A stretch of 64,000 nt of DNA from JAQWRV01 sp045564915 (GTDB taxonomy: Bacteria > Pseudomonadota > Alphaproteobacteria > Rhodospirillales > Rhodospirillaceae). Below, piece by piece: positions 27,762 to 37,123 of the stretch. Both the position numbers and the translations under genes were made by a program. Under the pieces are notes generated by a model that did no database searches, had not been told where the DNA came from, and was given only the letters and a program-made list of their open reading frames with translations. The stretch is from positions 124,001-188,000 of the forward strand of contig JBJLGL010000005.1 of assembly GCA_045564915.1 (NCBI GenBank), read 5' to 3'. The first letter of the stretch is position 1; the number at the start of each line of letters is the position of its first letter.

Positions 27762-29324
27762 TTAGACATCGAACTGCAAGATGCTCTCACCCAATAGCTT
27801 ACCGAATGTGATTGCAGGTGTTACGAGCATTCCACCACAAATAGCACGACCCGATGTAGCTCCAGTGCCGAGTAGTTCACCGGCTGCATACAAACCCTCA
27901 ATAGGTGTTCCGTCCTGCCGAATGACTTGAAGGTTTTCGCCCACCGCAAGACCAGCGAATGTGGTGAGGAACCAACTTTGTAGTCGGACGGCGTAGTATG
28001 GAGGCTTTTCAATTGGCAGAGGCATGTGCGACCGGCCAAGTTCGTCATCGCCAGTGGCCTGCGCCATATTGTATTTAGAGATTGTGTCATTTAGGCCAGC
28101 GGCGTCTACCCCCGCTTTTTCTGCTAACTCTGCCAATGTATCGGCTTTGAAGAAATTGTGATAACCTTCTTCGAACGCTTCAGGAATACTCTCTTTATCC
28201 ATCATACCCATAAAGCCGCCGCTAATGAGAGGGGGTGCCTGAGTCTGGATTTCATGATCCCAAACCTTCCAGCATTCTTCACCTGGCTGCTCCAGCAGAG
28301 CCTCTTCGTAAGCTGCGTGACTGAGTATGTCTTCTTGAAGGAATCTTTTGCCCTGGGCATCCACGATGATCTCCCAGGGTGGCCGGTCACCAGGGAAGTG
28401 ACGGGCAACCGCTACCATTGGTGATGGATATTCCTCGTCTGCTAGAATAGCCCCAAAAAGCGGTAGATGATTCTCACCGTAACGCACATATCCACCAACG
28501 GATGTACCTAGTGTAATACCTGCGCCTTGGCTATAGGGGTAGGAAACATCAGAATAGTCAATAGCACCTTCTAATTCCTCGAACATTTCGGAGTTGGAAG
28601 CATAGCCGCCACTCGTGAGCACTATGTTCTTGCCCATGTAGCGGGTCGTCTTACCGTCAACGTCAACAGTTACAACACCTATAACTCGATCATCGTTGTC
28701 TTTAATGAGCTCGGTTGCTTCGGTACTTGTTTTGATAATGACGGCACCCGAACTAACAAGCGGTTCTAGTTGTTTTTCAAACAGCTCAAGAATACCCATG
28801 CCTCCTTCCCTATGCCAGGCATAGCGGGCATGGCTATACGGTTCATGGGTGGTGCCTGTAACGGGGTGGTGTGGGTAAACTTCAAAACCGTTATCTGTTA
28901 GCCAATCGAATGCGCCTGCCGCATTTTCTGTTGCCAGACGCAAAATGTATGGATCAGCTGTGTTGCCACTAATGTTCATCACATCGTCGTAGTGTGACTG
29001 TGGGCTATCTTCATTGATACCCTTAGATGCCTGAAGCTTGGTTCCGGCGGCACTCATTTGGCCAGTGGATAGAAATAGTGTGCCACCAATCACCGGTGCA
29101 GCTTCGATGATGAGGACCTTTGCGCCCCGCTGCCCAGCGAAAATTGCAGTTGGGAGCCCCGCCGTTCCGCCACCTATAATGATCGCGTCATATTGGTCTG
29201 AATTTGCCTCGCTACAGCCACTGGTTAGTCCTACTGCGGCTGCAGCAGCGCTAACTGAAGACAGGAACTGTCTTTTAGATAGCTTTTGCGCCAAAGGTTG
29301 CCAAAAATGCGTCTTATATCCCAT
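27762..29324 (-). CDS. Exported FAD-dependent oxidoreductase (fumarate reductase/3-ketosteroid dehydrogenase-like)
   Basis: 520 residues from the ATG at 29324, set by AGGAGG nine bases upstream. An upstream TTG is less likely. The N-terminus SKRQFLSSVSAAAAAVGL is a Tat-type signal with a Lys-Arg pair and ends LTSGCSEAN, possibly a lipidated cysteine. The FAD motif YDAIIIGGGTAGLPTAIFAG follows, then VLIIEAAPVIGGTL. The C-terminus (LYAAGELLGTGATSGRAICGG) is the flavin-proximal loop of the FAD_binding_2 family. The substrate could be a fumarate-like acid or a steroid-like ring. It starts divergently from the tandem methyltransferases. Confidence 0.85.
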   Translation of the reverse strand: MGYKTHFWQPLAQKLSKRQFLSSVSAAAAAVGLTSGCSEANSDQYDAIIIGGGTAGLPTAIFAGQRGAKVLIIEAAPVIGGTLFLSTGQMSAAGTKLQASKGINEDSPQSHYDDVMNISGNTADPYILRLATENAAGAFDWLTDNGFEVYPHHPVTGTTHEPYSHARYAWHREGGMGILELFEKQLEPLVSSGAVIIKTSTEATELIKDNDDRVIGVVTVDVDGKTTRYMGKNIVLTSGGYASNSEMFEELEGAIDYSDVSYPYSQGAGITLGTSVGGYVRYGENHLPLFGAILADEEYPSPMVAVARHFPGDRPPWEIIVDAQGKRFLQEDILSHAAYEEALLEQPGEECWKVWDHEIQTQAPPLISGGFMGMMDKESIPEAFEEGYHNFFKADTLAELAEKAGVDAAGLNDTISKYNMAQATGDDELGRSHMPLPIEKPPYYAVRLQSWFLTTFAGLAVGENLQVIRQDGTPIEGLYAAGELLGTGATSGRAICGGMLVTPAITFGKLLGESILQFDV

Positions 29325-29646
29325 GGATTCAGTCCTCCTGTTACTCAACAGATTTTAGAACATTATTCTATCAGAAAGCTATAACTGGTATTATGCCATT
29401 ATTGGGGCCGCTTTCGTATATAATGCTGTATATTTGAGAGTAACCTCTGGATTATTTGGCTAATCAACAAGAGAATGTTGGCTAGATCCACCTTTTGGAT
29501 TGGTGTCTGTGCTACCAATATTTTTGTAATTAATCTAAGGGATAGCTTAGGGTAAAGAGCCAGTTTGATCGTTAAATCAGATACAACCGCTTAACCGTCA
29601 GAGCGAAGAATCCATTGCGGCGACGAAACTTATCAAGAGAGGCACC
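29325..29646. promoter_or_regulatory. 322-bp divergent promoter region of flavoprotein and methyltransferase genes
   Basis: No gene seen. A TATAAT hexamer at 29419-29424 could be a -10 element, but no convincing -35 lies 16-18 bp upstream. Ribosome sites are at both edges: AGGAGG for the flavoprotein and AAGAGAGG for the methyltransferase. Confidence 0.4.
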
Positions 29647-30834
29647 ATGTTTGACCGAAGATTACTATTCCAAATGACAGCCGCCATAGGCGGTGCGTGG
29701 GCTACTTTTGCAACTAGCGGTGAGGCAAAAGCTAAGCTGCCTAGGAAGGCGGATGTAGAGCCGCGGGGCACCGACCGCAGGCTGGAGCGCTTGCCAACCC
29801 TTGATGTCGAAAGTCGTGAGGATTTTCTCACCCGTTTCCGTATATGGGTAAACAGCGACGTGCGGCGCACCGCATCAAAACGCGCTAATAAAATAATGAA
29901 AAACAAGGGGTTGGACCCCCATGCTGAGATTACACTCGAAGAGGCTGTTGAGCATCTGGGGGATGATCATCTTGTTGGGCTCAGTGGTCGGGCATGGATC
30001 AGCGCACAACAAATTATGTGGAAAAATCTACAAGATGAGTTTCACAGTAACGCTGATGCTTATCTGGCCGAGATGGAGGCAACTGACAACATAGGTCCTG
30101 GCAAGCTCGAGCTAAACGCGAGTTTGGACATTCCGTTGTACTGCAAGCATGAAATTCATATGCAACCGGGCGGTTACGTTGGTGATCCGCTCGGCGGCTA
30201 CGTCTATCACTATGGTACTAATAATTTCTGGGAAGGCCGTAACAGCCAGGATGAAATGGATGAAGCGCTAGCTAAGGCGGTGCCCCAGCCTAAGGATGGT
30301 AAGATCAAGAGAATTCTGCACATGGGGTGTAGTTCGGGGCAATTGACCCTGCGCCTTAAGGAATTATATCCCGATGCCGAAGTATGGGGTGTTGATGTTG
30401 GGGGCCCAATGGTGCGGTATGCTCATATGCGCGCAGTTGACCTGGGTATAGGCGCAAACTTTCGTCAGGCATTAGCTGAGGAAACCCGCTTTCCTGATGG
30501 GTATTTTGATATTGTCACTTCCTTCCTCCTGTTTCATGAGGTGAGTTCAGAAGGTGCTGAAGCAATTGTCAATGAAGGTCATAGGGTGCTGCGACCTGGT
30601 GGTATTTTCTATTCTCGTGATCAGCGTGACTGGCGAAAAATTCCAAAACAGACGGCTTTTCAACGCTACCAGAGCTATTGGATTAACCGCTGGAATCACG
30701 AAGTTTGGCAGAGAGAACATAGGTCTAATAATTATCCAGAGCTACTTACTAAAGCAGGATTTAAGGTTAGCGCACCAGGTAAGGGCAAGAGTGCGATGGC
30801 TCGTTCAGCGCTCATGGGTATAAAGACAACGTAA
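29647..30834 (+). CDS. Tat-signal-bearing SAM methyltransferase, tandem paralogue A
   Basis: 395 residues. The N-terminus MFDRRLLFQMTAAIGGAW has twin arginines followed by hydrophobics, ending near GEAKAK, like a short Tat signal. A ~190-residue region then holds the motif VEPRGTDRRLERLPTLDVES and the signature KHEIHMQPGGYVGDPLGGY. The SAM fold starts at about residue 220 (RILHMGCSSGQLTLRLK, then AEVWGVDVGGPMVRYAHMR), with VLRPGGIFYSRDQRDW later. Motif I has HMG where the others have DxG, so binding could differ. First of three tandem paralogues. Substrate unknown. Confidence 0.78.
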   Translation: MFDRRLLFQMTAAIGGAWATFATSGEAKAKLPRKADVEPRGTDRRLERLPTLDVESREDFLTRFRIWVNSDVRRTASKRANKIMKNKGLDPHAEITLEEAVEHLGDDHLVGLSGRAWISAQQIMWKNLQDEFHSNADAYLAEMEATDNIGPGKLELNASLDIPLYCKHEIHMQPGGYVGDPLGGYVYHYGTNNFWEGRNSQDEMDEALAKAVPQPKDGKIKRILHMGCSSGQLTLRLKELYPDAEVWGVDVGGPMVRYAHMRAVDLGIGANFRQALAEETRFPDGYFDIVTSFLLFHEVSSEGAEAIVNEGHRVLRPGGIFYSRDQRDWRKIPKQTAFQRYQSYWINRWNHEVWQREHRSNNYPELLTKAGFKVSAPGKGKSAMARSALMGIKTT

Positions 30835-30963
30835 AGTAACAATATGTATGAAAGATTCCTAAATTTGTATTTTTTGCAATAATTATTAAAATAAGCACTA
30901 TTAATTGACCCGATTTACGCACTGATTGTGAGAGTATAGTGGGTGTGTATGGGAGTGAGCTCT

Positions 30964-32166
30964 ATGCTAGATCGTCGTACACTTTTCCCTGGCTTGGCAG
31001 CTTTAGGCTCTGCCATATCATCTTTGCTTATTAGTAAGACAGCTAAAGCCGGTACCCAATTGGAATATGATATTGGGTTTGTTGGCGATGTCGAACCGCG
31101 TGGCACAGATCTTAGGCTTGAACGACTTCCAACATTAGATCTTGAGAGCCAGCAAGATTTTCTGACTGGTTTTCGTAGTTGGTCCGGTAGAGGTTTTAGG
31201 CGGATCACGCCAAAGCGAACGCAGGCACTGTTTGAGGCCAAAGGGCTAGACCCGAATGCAGATCCTCCCCTGGAAACAGTATTGGAGATCCTCGGTGATG
31301 ATCCAGTAATGGGGGCAAATGTAAGGACGTGGTGCTCAAATCAGCTGTTAACCTGGAAGACTATACAGGATTATGTGCATGCTAATGCAGAAGTCTATTT
31401 TTCAGAAATGGAAGCCGCAGACAAAATTGGACCAGGCACGCTTGAACTTAATCCCGATATGATTATGCCAGATCATGTGAAGCATGAGATTCATATCATG
31501 CCTGGTGGCTATGTAGGAGATCCACTTGGTGGTTATGTTTACCACTATGGAACTAATAATTTTTATGGGGGAGGCAACTTCCAGGACGAAATTCATATTG
31601 ATCTCGCTAATAAGGTTGCTAGTCCAAAAGATGGAAGAGTACTTAGAATTCTTGATGTAGGTTGTACTACTGGTCAAATGACGGTCGCGTTGAAAGAGCG
31701 TTTTCCAAATGCAGAAGTGTGGGGAATTGATGCGGGTGGACCCATGATTCGGTATGGCCATATGCGGGCTGTGGACTTAGGGGTTGATGTTAACTTTGCG
31801 CAGCGCTTGGCAGAGGATACAAGGTTTCCTGATGGTTATTTCGACATTGTTACTTCTTACATTCTGTTTCACGAAATGCCGGCAAGTATTTCTGATAAGC
31901 ACGTTAAAGAGGCGCACAGAATCCTGCGTAAGGGCGGCGTATTCTTTCCAATCGACTTTTATACAGGCAGTAACGAAGTGACAACGCGAGCCGATCTAAA
32001 ATTCCGGCGATGGTGGGATCATCGCTGGAATGATGAAGTGTGGTTCCAAGAATATGATGGTTTTGATATGCCTGAATCCATGCGAAATGCTGGCTTTGAT
32101 GTTGATGAAGAAGGCCCGCCGGCATGGATTGGCAACAGGAATATTCTTGGTACCAAGGTAATTTAG
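30964..32166 (+). CDS. Tat-signal-bearing SAM methyltransferase, tandem paralogue B
   Basis: 400 residues from the ATG at 30964, chosen because MLDRRTLF aligns with the starts of both neighbours and GGGAG precedes it. GTG 30943 and ATG 30949 are also open. The signal region RRTLFPGLAALGSAISSLL ends KTAKA, with an Ala-x-Ala site. The body shares VEPRGTDLRLERLPTLD, KHEIHIMPGGYVGDPLGGY and the SAM motif RILDVGCTTGQMTVALK with AEVWGIDAGGPMIRYGHMR. Spacing of 129 and 120 bp to its neighbours, with own ribosome sites, suggests one loosely packed transcript. Confidence 0.78.
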   Translation: MLDRRTLFPGLAALGSAISSLLISKTAKAGTQLEYDIGFVGDVEPRGTDLRLERLPTLDLESQQDFLTGFRSWSGRGFRRITPKRTQALFEAKGLDPNADPPLETVLEILGDDPVMGANVRTWCSNQLLTWKTIQDYVHANAEVYFSEMEAADKIGPGTLELNPDMIMPDHVKHEIHIMPGGYVGDPLGGYVYHYGTNNFYGGGNFQDEIHIDLANKVASPKDGRVLRILDVGCTTGQMTVALKERFPNAEVWGIDAGGPMIRYGHMRAVDLGVDVNFAQRLAEDTRFPDGYFDIVTSYILFHEMPASISDKHVKEAHRILRKGGVFFPIDFYTGSNEVTTRADLKFRRWWDHRWNDEVWFQEYDGFDMPESMRNAGFDVDEEGPPAWIGNRNILGTKVI

Positions 32167-32286
32167 CCATCCTAGAGAGGGCAATAGGAAGGCGCATTTG
32201 GCTAAAATCTTTGATTTTCTGGCCAGAAATGGTCATCATATGGTTGTAATTTTGTCTTACTGATCCAACCTCCCAAGGAGGCTTCC

Positions 32287-33477
32287 ATGCTAGACCGTCG
32301 AGCTTTATTCGGAACAACGGCTGCGACTAGTACATTTCTATCATTTTTGCTTGGTTCTCGTAGGTCTAATGCAGCCGTCCATGCACCTATTACCTTTGAA
32401 GATGTAGAAGAGCGTGGCACCAAGGGGCGTCTAGAGCGTTTACCCACATTGGATTTGGAAAGCAGTCAGGACTTTTTGACCGGCTTTAGAAATTTTGTGA
32501 ATCGCGATATGCGTCAGGCTTCGGCCAAGCGTTTTACGGAAATACTTAAGGAGAATGGGCATAAGTCTGATGCGGACCTGTCACTAGAAGAAATTTTTGG
32601 CCTCGTGAAAGACGACCACCGAGTCATGATGTCAGTACGAGGTTGGGTTTCGAACCAACAGCTGACGTGGAAACAAGTTCAGGACTACTTCCATGATAAC
32701 GCAGATAAATACTTTGCAGAGATGGAATCCGCTGACGAGTCGGGTCCCGGATCATTAGAACTTAATCCAGGGATCGAGCCAGAATATACCAAGCACGAAA
32801 TTCATATTCAGCCGGGCGGTTATACGGGTGACCCGTTTGCGGGATACATCAATTACTATGGCGTTAATAATTTTTATGGTGGCAGCAATTATAATGACGA
32901 AGTACAACGTAACATTGCTGAGCGTGTGCTTGGGCCAAAGGATGGTAAAATCAGACGTATTCTAGACTTAGGCTGTGCTACAGGACGTTTGACTATTGCC
33001 ATGAAAGACCGTTTCCCAGACGCCGAGGTATGGGGAATTGATGTTGGTGGCCCGATGGTGCGGTTTGCCCATACCCGATCCGTTGATCTCGGCAAGGATA
33101 TACACTACGCGCAGCGTTTGGCTGAGGATACTAAATTTCCTGACAACCATTTTGATCTTATCACAGCCTACATAATGTTCCATGAAGTGACAGCGGAAGC
33201 TCAAGACAAAATCATTGATGAGGCCATGCGTGTCTTGCGGCCAGGTGGTGTATTCTTTCCAATGGATTTCCGCACGGGTAAGCAACAAGGCGATAATACC
33301 GCTTATCGCAAGTTCTCAACCTGGTGGGATCATCGTTGGAATGGTGAGCCTTGGAGATTGGAATATGCTTCAAGGGACTTCGGCGATCTTGTTGCGAAGC
33401 ACGGTTTTGATGTGGATGAAACTGTGCAGGCCGCCAGACGTGGACATGGAGCGATATACGCCGTTAAGCCGGCCTAG
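32287..33477 (+). CDS. Tat-signal-bearing SAM methyltransferase, tandem paralogue C
   Basis: 396 residues. A strong AAGGAGG precedes the start. The N-terminus MLDRRALFGTTAATSTFL again has twin arginines and a hydrophobic stretch, ending in SNAAV. Shared blocks are VEERGTKGRLERLPTLD, KHEIHIQPGGYTGDPFAGY, RILDLGCATGRLTIAMK and VWGIDVGGPMVRFAHTR. The ending VLRPGGVFFPMDFRTG is the last methyltransferase strand. By eye, B and C agree at well over half of positions in the SAM domain, so the duplication is fairly recent. Confidence 0.78.
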   Translation: MLDRRALFGTTAATSTFLSFLLGSRRSNAAVHAPITFEDVEERGTKGRLERLPTLDLESSQDFLTGFRNFVNRDMRQASAKRFTEILKENGHKSDADLSLEEIFGLVKDDHRVMMSVRGWVSNQQLTWKQVQDYFHDNADKYFAEMESADESGPGSLELNPGIEPEYTKHEIHIQPGGYTGDPFAGYINYYGVNNFYGGSNYNDEVQRNIAERVLGPKDGKIRRILDLGCATGRLTIAMKDRFPDAEVWGIDVGGPMVRFAHTRSVDLGKDIHYAQRLAEDTKFPDNHFDLITAYIMFHEVTAEAQDKIIDEAMRVLRPGGVFFPMDFRTGKQQGDNTAYRKFSTWWDHRWNGEPWRLEYASRDFGDLVAKHGFDVDETVQAARRGHGAIYAVKPA

Positions 33478-33543
33478 CTTTTCGCACAATCCTTTAATAG
33501 TTGTCACATTAGGATTAGCTTTTCAAAAAGCCTATTTTGCCAG

Positions 33544-34218
33544 CTAGTCTGTTTTATTTTTTAGGCTGACTTCGCCCAGGAGGAGTGCTTTGGCATATTC
33601 GGGGGCAATAAGGTGACAATAAAGCATACCTCGGAACCGGTCGGGGAATAATTGGAAAAGCAAGCTATTCCAGTCAATCTGCATACGTTTACTTTGAATG
33701 TGTAGGTCTCCGTTATCGTTTAGATAAACAAAATCAAAAGATTTAATCCATGACTGCCCGGTTATCACAGACTTATCTTCATCAAAAATGATCTGCTGAT
33801 CTAAGATAACTCGTCTGAGAGCCTCATCAGGTGTCAGTGACGCAATAACAGCGAGAACATTTTCCCGATTAATGGTTTCGCAAGACTGCGCATATTTATT
33901 ACTTGCAGTTTTGCCATAAACTTCTCTTATGTGATCAGGTGCTTTCATCTTGCATGACACCATGCGTGGCTGTCCGTGCGGACCGCGGGTAGTATATTGC
34001 TCATTGCGAAGTGGATTGACGGTGGGTTTAGATAGAACAAAAGACTCATAATTAGAATGTACGGAATTTTCCGCAGAGATTTGGTTTGCCATGATTTCGA
34101 GCTGTACAGATGTACAGAATGTATCACTGGTTATCATCTGGCCAGATGCAAACGCCAATGAAGGAAGAAAAGATAAAGAGCTGATTACTATGGCACTAGT
34201 AACTAGTCGCGATCTCAT
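33544..34218 (-). CDS. Secreted protein of unknown function
   Basis: 224 residues. A clear Sec signal peptide (about 1-24, ending LAFA) is present. The mature part has four cysteines, in DTFCTSV, MVSCKM, AQSCET and MLYCHL, which could form two disulfides. I recognise no family. It converges on methyltransferase C with a 66-bp gap and is in the same direction as the MFS transporter upstream (64 bp away), with which it may be co-transcribed. A GAGG-type ribosome site supports the start. Confidence 0.65.
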   Translation of the reverse strand: MRSRLVTSAIVISSLSFLPSLAFASGQMITSDTFCTSVQLEIMANQISAENSVHSNYESFVLSKPTVNPLRNEQYTTRGPHGQPRMVSCKMKAPDHIREVYGKTASNKYAQSCETINRENVLAVIASLTPDEALRRVILDQQIIFDEDKSVITGQSWIKSFDFVYLNDNGDLHIQSKRMQIDWNSLLFQLFPDRFRGMLYCHLIAPEYAKALLLGEVSLKNKTD

Positions 34219-34282
34219 CTCGGATCCTCAGTCGAAAGAATTTAATCCTGTTCTTAAATTCTTGGGTCTGGCCTAAATTATA

Positions 34283-35521
34283 TTATTCCGTGACGTCATC
34301 CGCGTTTGGCATAGGGAGTACGTTTGCCATAGTTAGGATGATACCCAATAGACAGGCGCAAATAATAAAGGGATAGGCCCCATTAACCTGATAAGCCAGA
34401 GTTCCAACAATGGGGCCAATCATGAACCCGGTGGCTTGAAAGGCAGATGTAAGACCGGCCATGCTACCTTGATTCTGGGTACCTGCTGCGAGGGAAGCTG
34501 CCGTCATATAGGCAGGCCAACCAAAACCTCCGCCAAGACCGAACAGCATCATTCCTACTACAGAAAACCAATAATTAGGCGCAGACATGACAATCAAAAT
34601 AGCAATGCCTGCCAGCGGCATTCCTGTATTAATCATGCGACGCGGGCTCCATTTTAGCCGCGGTATTAGGCCAACCTGAATGATAATTTGTGTGAAGGCT
34701 GAAGCCATTAGCGCAATTCCAACGTTTTGTGTGGTTTGAGCCGTATCAAAGTTAAATGTGTCTTGAAAATGAAAACCAAGACAAACAATCATGGTGACAT
34801 TACCAAGGATAAGGAGGGAAAAAGCTACTGCTACGCTAAGAACTGTGGGGGTTATTATATGCCGAAAGCCAGTTTTTTCAGGCTCTCTATGAATCTTGGG
34901 TTCTTGCAAGTAGTAGAGGTATAAACCAACCATGACAATTCCCATTGCTGTCACGGCGTAAAAAGGTGCGGTTGGACTAAGTGCAGAAAAGGTAGCTGCG
35001 ATCGCTGGCCCGACTACTGAACCCAAACCCCAAGCGGCACTAATGAGCGCAATTCCGGCAGCCCGGTTCTCGCGGCTCGTCATGTCACCTATCATGGCCA
35101 TCGTTGCTGGATAGATTGCACCTGAGGTGAGCGCAAAGAGACCGCGGACAGCAATTAGCATTATGAAAACCATCGCTGCGCTCATAGCGCCAGCTAAGCG
35201 GAGATCGATCGTATAAGCAAAGACAGCTGTAGTAAGTACATAGCCGATAGCCCCAACCATGATAACTTTTTTCCGGCCTATATTCTCACTAACGCGGCCC
35301 CAGAACGGCCCAGTTATAAGCAAGAAGGCGCCGCCAACAGCAAGAATAAAGCCAATTTGAGACTCACCTAAGTCCATGTCACGTCCGAGGGGAGGCAAAA
35401 TAGTAATCAGAAAGTTGTTACCTATGGCACTGATCAACATCCCATAAGCGAGAACCAATGCAGCTGTTTTTGGCAGTGAGCCATTTCTCGCAGTGGTATT
35501 ATGTTTCTCAGTATCAGTCAT
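34283..35521 (-). CDS. MFS transporter (drug:proton antiporter-like)
   Basis: 412 residues with 12 predicted membrane helices. The loop 2-3 signature appears as GPFWGRVSENIGRKKVIMVG, the usual major-facilitator GxxxDxxGRK site, here with Glu. Helix 5 contains SAAWGLGSVVGPAIAATF, similar to the antiporter motif C of exporters. This suggests a proton-driven exporter of small organic molecules, inner membrane. AAAGGA precedes the ATG. Divergent from the Rieske oxygenase gene. Substrate not predictable. Confidence 0.88.
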   Translation of the reverse strand: MTDTEKHNTTARNGSLPKTAALVLAYGMLISAIGNNFLITILPPLGRDMDLGESQIGFILAVGGAFLLITGPFWGRVSENIGRKKVIMVGAIGYVLTTAVFAYTIDLRLAGAMSAAMVFIMLIAVRGLFALTSGAIYPATMAMIGDMTSRENRAAGIALISAAWGLGSVVGPAIAATFSALSPTAPFYAVTAMGIVMVGLYLYYLQEPKIHREPEKTGFRHIITPTVLSVAVAFSLLILGNVTMIVCLGFHFQDTFNFDTAQTTQNVGIALMASAFTQIIIQVGLIPRLKWSPRRMINTGMPLAGIAILIVMSAPNYWFSVVGMMLFGLGGGFGWPAYMTAASLAAGTQNQGSMAGLTSAFQATGFMIGPIVGTLAYQVNGAYPFIICACLLGIILTMANVLPMPNADDVTE

Positions 35522-35923
35522 ATAGGTCAGTCCTTTTGGACATCTAAAGGTAGCTCTATTTACGATCTTACTATTTGGCTAAGGGCTTTTTACGGTCGCA
35601 ATAGCTTAAGATGCAAAGGAAAAGTCGTTTGTCACGGATATCTGAATACTATTTGTTCTATAAGGTGGTCTAACCAGAGTGGTAAAATTTACGCTGCAAA
35701 GCTACCCTGATGTAAATAGACGGTGAATGTATAGTAATCAAATAGTTAGGGTTCTTGGATTATGTTATAAACCCTCTTATAGGTAGGGTTTATTTTGATG
35801 TGTTACTAAATGTCAGGCAAGACGGATTTTGAATAATTGGTGTATAATCCAATAACTTTGTCGTTATCCTGTTTATTATAAAGAGAAGATTAGATTGAAT
35901 ATTTCTGCGTGGGGGAGTCAGCA
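35522..35923. promoter_or_regulatory. 402-bp divergent control region between MFS and Rieske oxygenase genes
   Basis: No gene seen. It holds a perfect inverted repeat, TAAACCCT (35768-35775) and AGGGTTTA (35785-35792), with a 9-nt spacer. A TATAAT hexamer at 35843-35848, without a good -35, lies about 75 bp before the Rieske start. The repeat is a candidate operator (or a weak hairpin, because ATTTTG follows it). Confidence 0.5.
35768..35792. repeat. Perfect 8-bp inverted repeat, candidate operator
   Basis: TAAACCCT and AGGGTTTA are exactly complementary around a 9-nt spacer, centred about 63 bp upstream of the possible -10 element of the Rieske gene. The size and symmetry suit a dimeric regulator, but no regulator gene is seen nearby. 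Confidence 0.55.
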
Positions 35924-37096
35924 ATGTATGTGAATTTTTGGTATCCGGTCTGTGTTAGTAGCGAATTGACCGATAAGCCTATAAGTGTACGCATTCTTAA
36001 GCATGATTTTGTCGCTTTTCGCGATAACGACGGTAATCCCGCTTTGCTTGCGGATACTTGCGTTCATCGCGGTGGTGCTCTCTCTGGAGGTAAATGTAAG
36101 GAGGATGGCACCGTTCAATGCCCATACCACGGTTGGCGCTTTACCAAAGAGGGTATCTGTACTCGGATTCCATCCCTTGGCATTAATGGCAAGATTCCCG
36201 CTCGCGCGCGCGTTGATGCTTATCCTACGGTAGACAAATATGGTTTAGTTTTTGCTTTTTTGGGTGATGTCTCAGAAGGGGAGAGACCCCCAATTATGCC
36301 AATTGAAGAATATGGTACTGAAGGCTGGCGAGCGACCATTCAGACATTCGATGTAGATTACAATTACGAACGATCAATTGAGAATGGGCTTGATCCAGCT
36401 CATAACGAATATGTCCACTCTACACATGGTTATCAGGGTGAGAGAGAAGAAGAGTACAAGGTCAACGAGCTGGAGCCCCACAAGAATAACGACTGGGGCT
36501 TTGGCTTTATGCATACCTTTGATGCTCCGCCCTTAAAGAACTGGTTGATGAAACGTTTCCGTCCTGAAGGGGGCAAGATGCAGGCGGGGTCTGGAACCTA
36601 TGGTCCCAACCACATGTGGACCTACATCCATTTCTCTGAAAAGTCACATATGCATCAGTATATGTTTGAAGCGCCAATTGAAGACGCTAAAACGCGTATC
36701 TTTCTTGTCAACTTACGCAATGTGGGCATAACTCGTTTTGAATGGCTCAACAATTTTCTCGATAAGAAGATTATCGAAAGGAATATGTTTGTCGCAAAAG
36801 AAGACATAGTGGTAGTCAACAAACTTCGGCCAAAAATGACACCACCTTCGACTAATAAAGAATTACTTATGCCTCATGATCGGGTGGTTGTGCAGTATCG
36901 TGGCATGCTGAAGGAGTGGGAGCAGAGGGGATGGCGGCTTGATTATGAATCACTGAACCAGCTCAAAGCTAAAGGGGATCTGGTGACAGCTATTCCTTGT
37001 CCATCTCGTAGGAATACTAAAGGCTGGGTTCTTGATCCAGCGCCGGTGTATACACCACTTCCGAAAGCAGAGCCTGTCCGAGAGGCGGCTGAGTAA
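35924..37096 (+). CDS. Rieske [2Fe-2S] mononuclear-iron oxygenase, large subunit
   Basis: 390 residues. ATG at 35924 follows GGGGGAG; a GTG 15 bases earlier is open but has no ribosome site. The Rieske cluster ligands are in DTCVHRGGALS and VQCPYHGWRF (CxH...CxxH, about residues 43-67). The catalytic domain has the iron motif GLDPAHNEYVHSTHG (Asp-x2-His-x4-His). It hydroxylates or demethylates an aromatic or ring substrate with O2 and needs a separate reductase. None is encoded next to it. Followed by a terminator. The MDR reductase downstream is zinc-free and is not an iron-sulfur electron donor. Confidence 0.93.
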   Translation: MYVNFWYPVCVSSELTDKPISVRILKHDFVAFRDNDGNPALLADTCVHRGGALSGGKCKEDGTVQCPYHGWRFTKEGICTRIPSLGINGKIPARARVDAYPTVDKYGLVFAFLGDVSEGERPPIMPIEEYGTEGWRATIQTFDVDYNYERSIENGLDPAHNEYVHSTHGYQGEREEEYKVNELEPHKNNDWGFGFMHTFDAPPLKNWLMKRFRPEGGKMQAGSGTYGPNHMWTYIHFSEKSHMHQYMFEAPIEDAKTRIFLVNLRNVGITRFEWLNNFLDKKIIERNMFVAKEDIVVVNKLRPKMTPPSTNKELLMPHDRVVVQYRGMLKEWEQRGWRLDYESLNQLKAKGDLVTAIPCPSRRNTKGWVLDPAPVYTPLPKAEPVREAAE

Positions 37097-37123
37097 GCTC
37101 GGAGTATTAAAAATTATTGGTAA

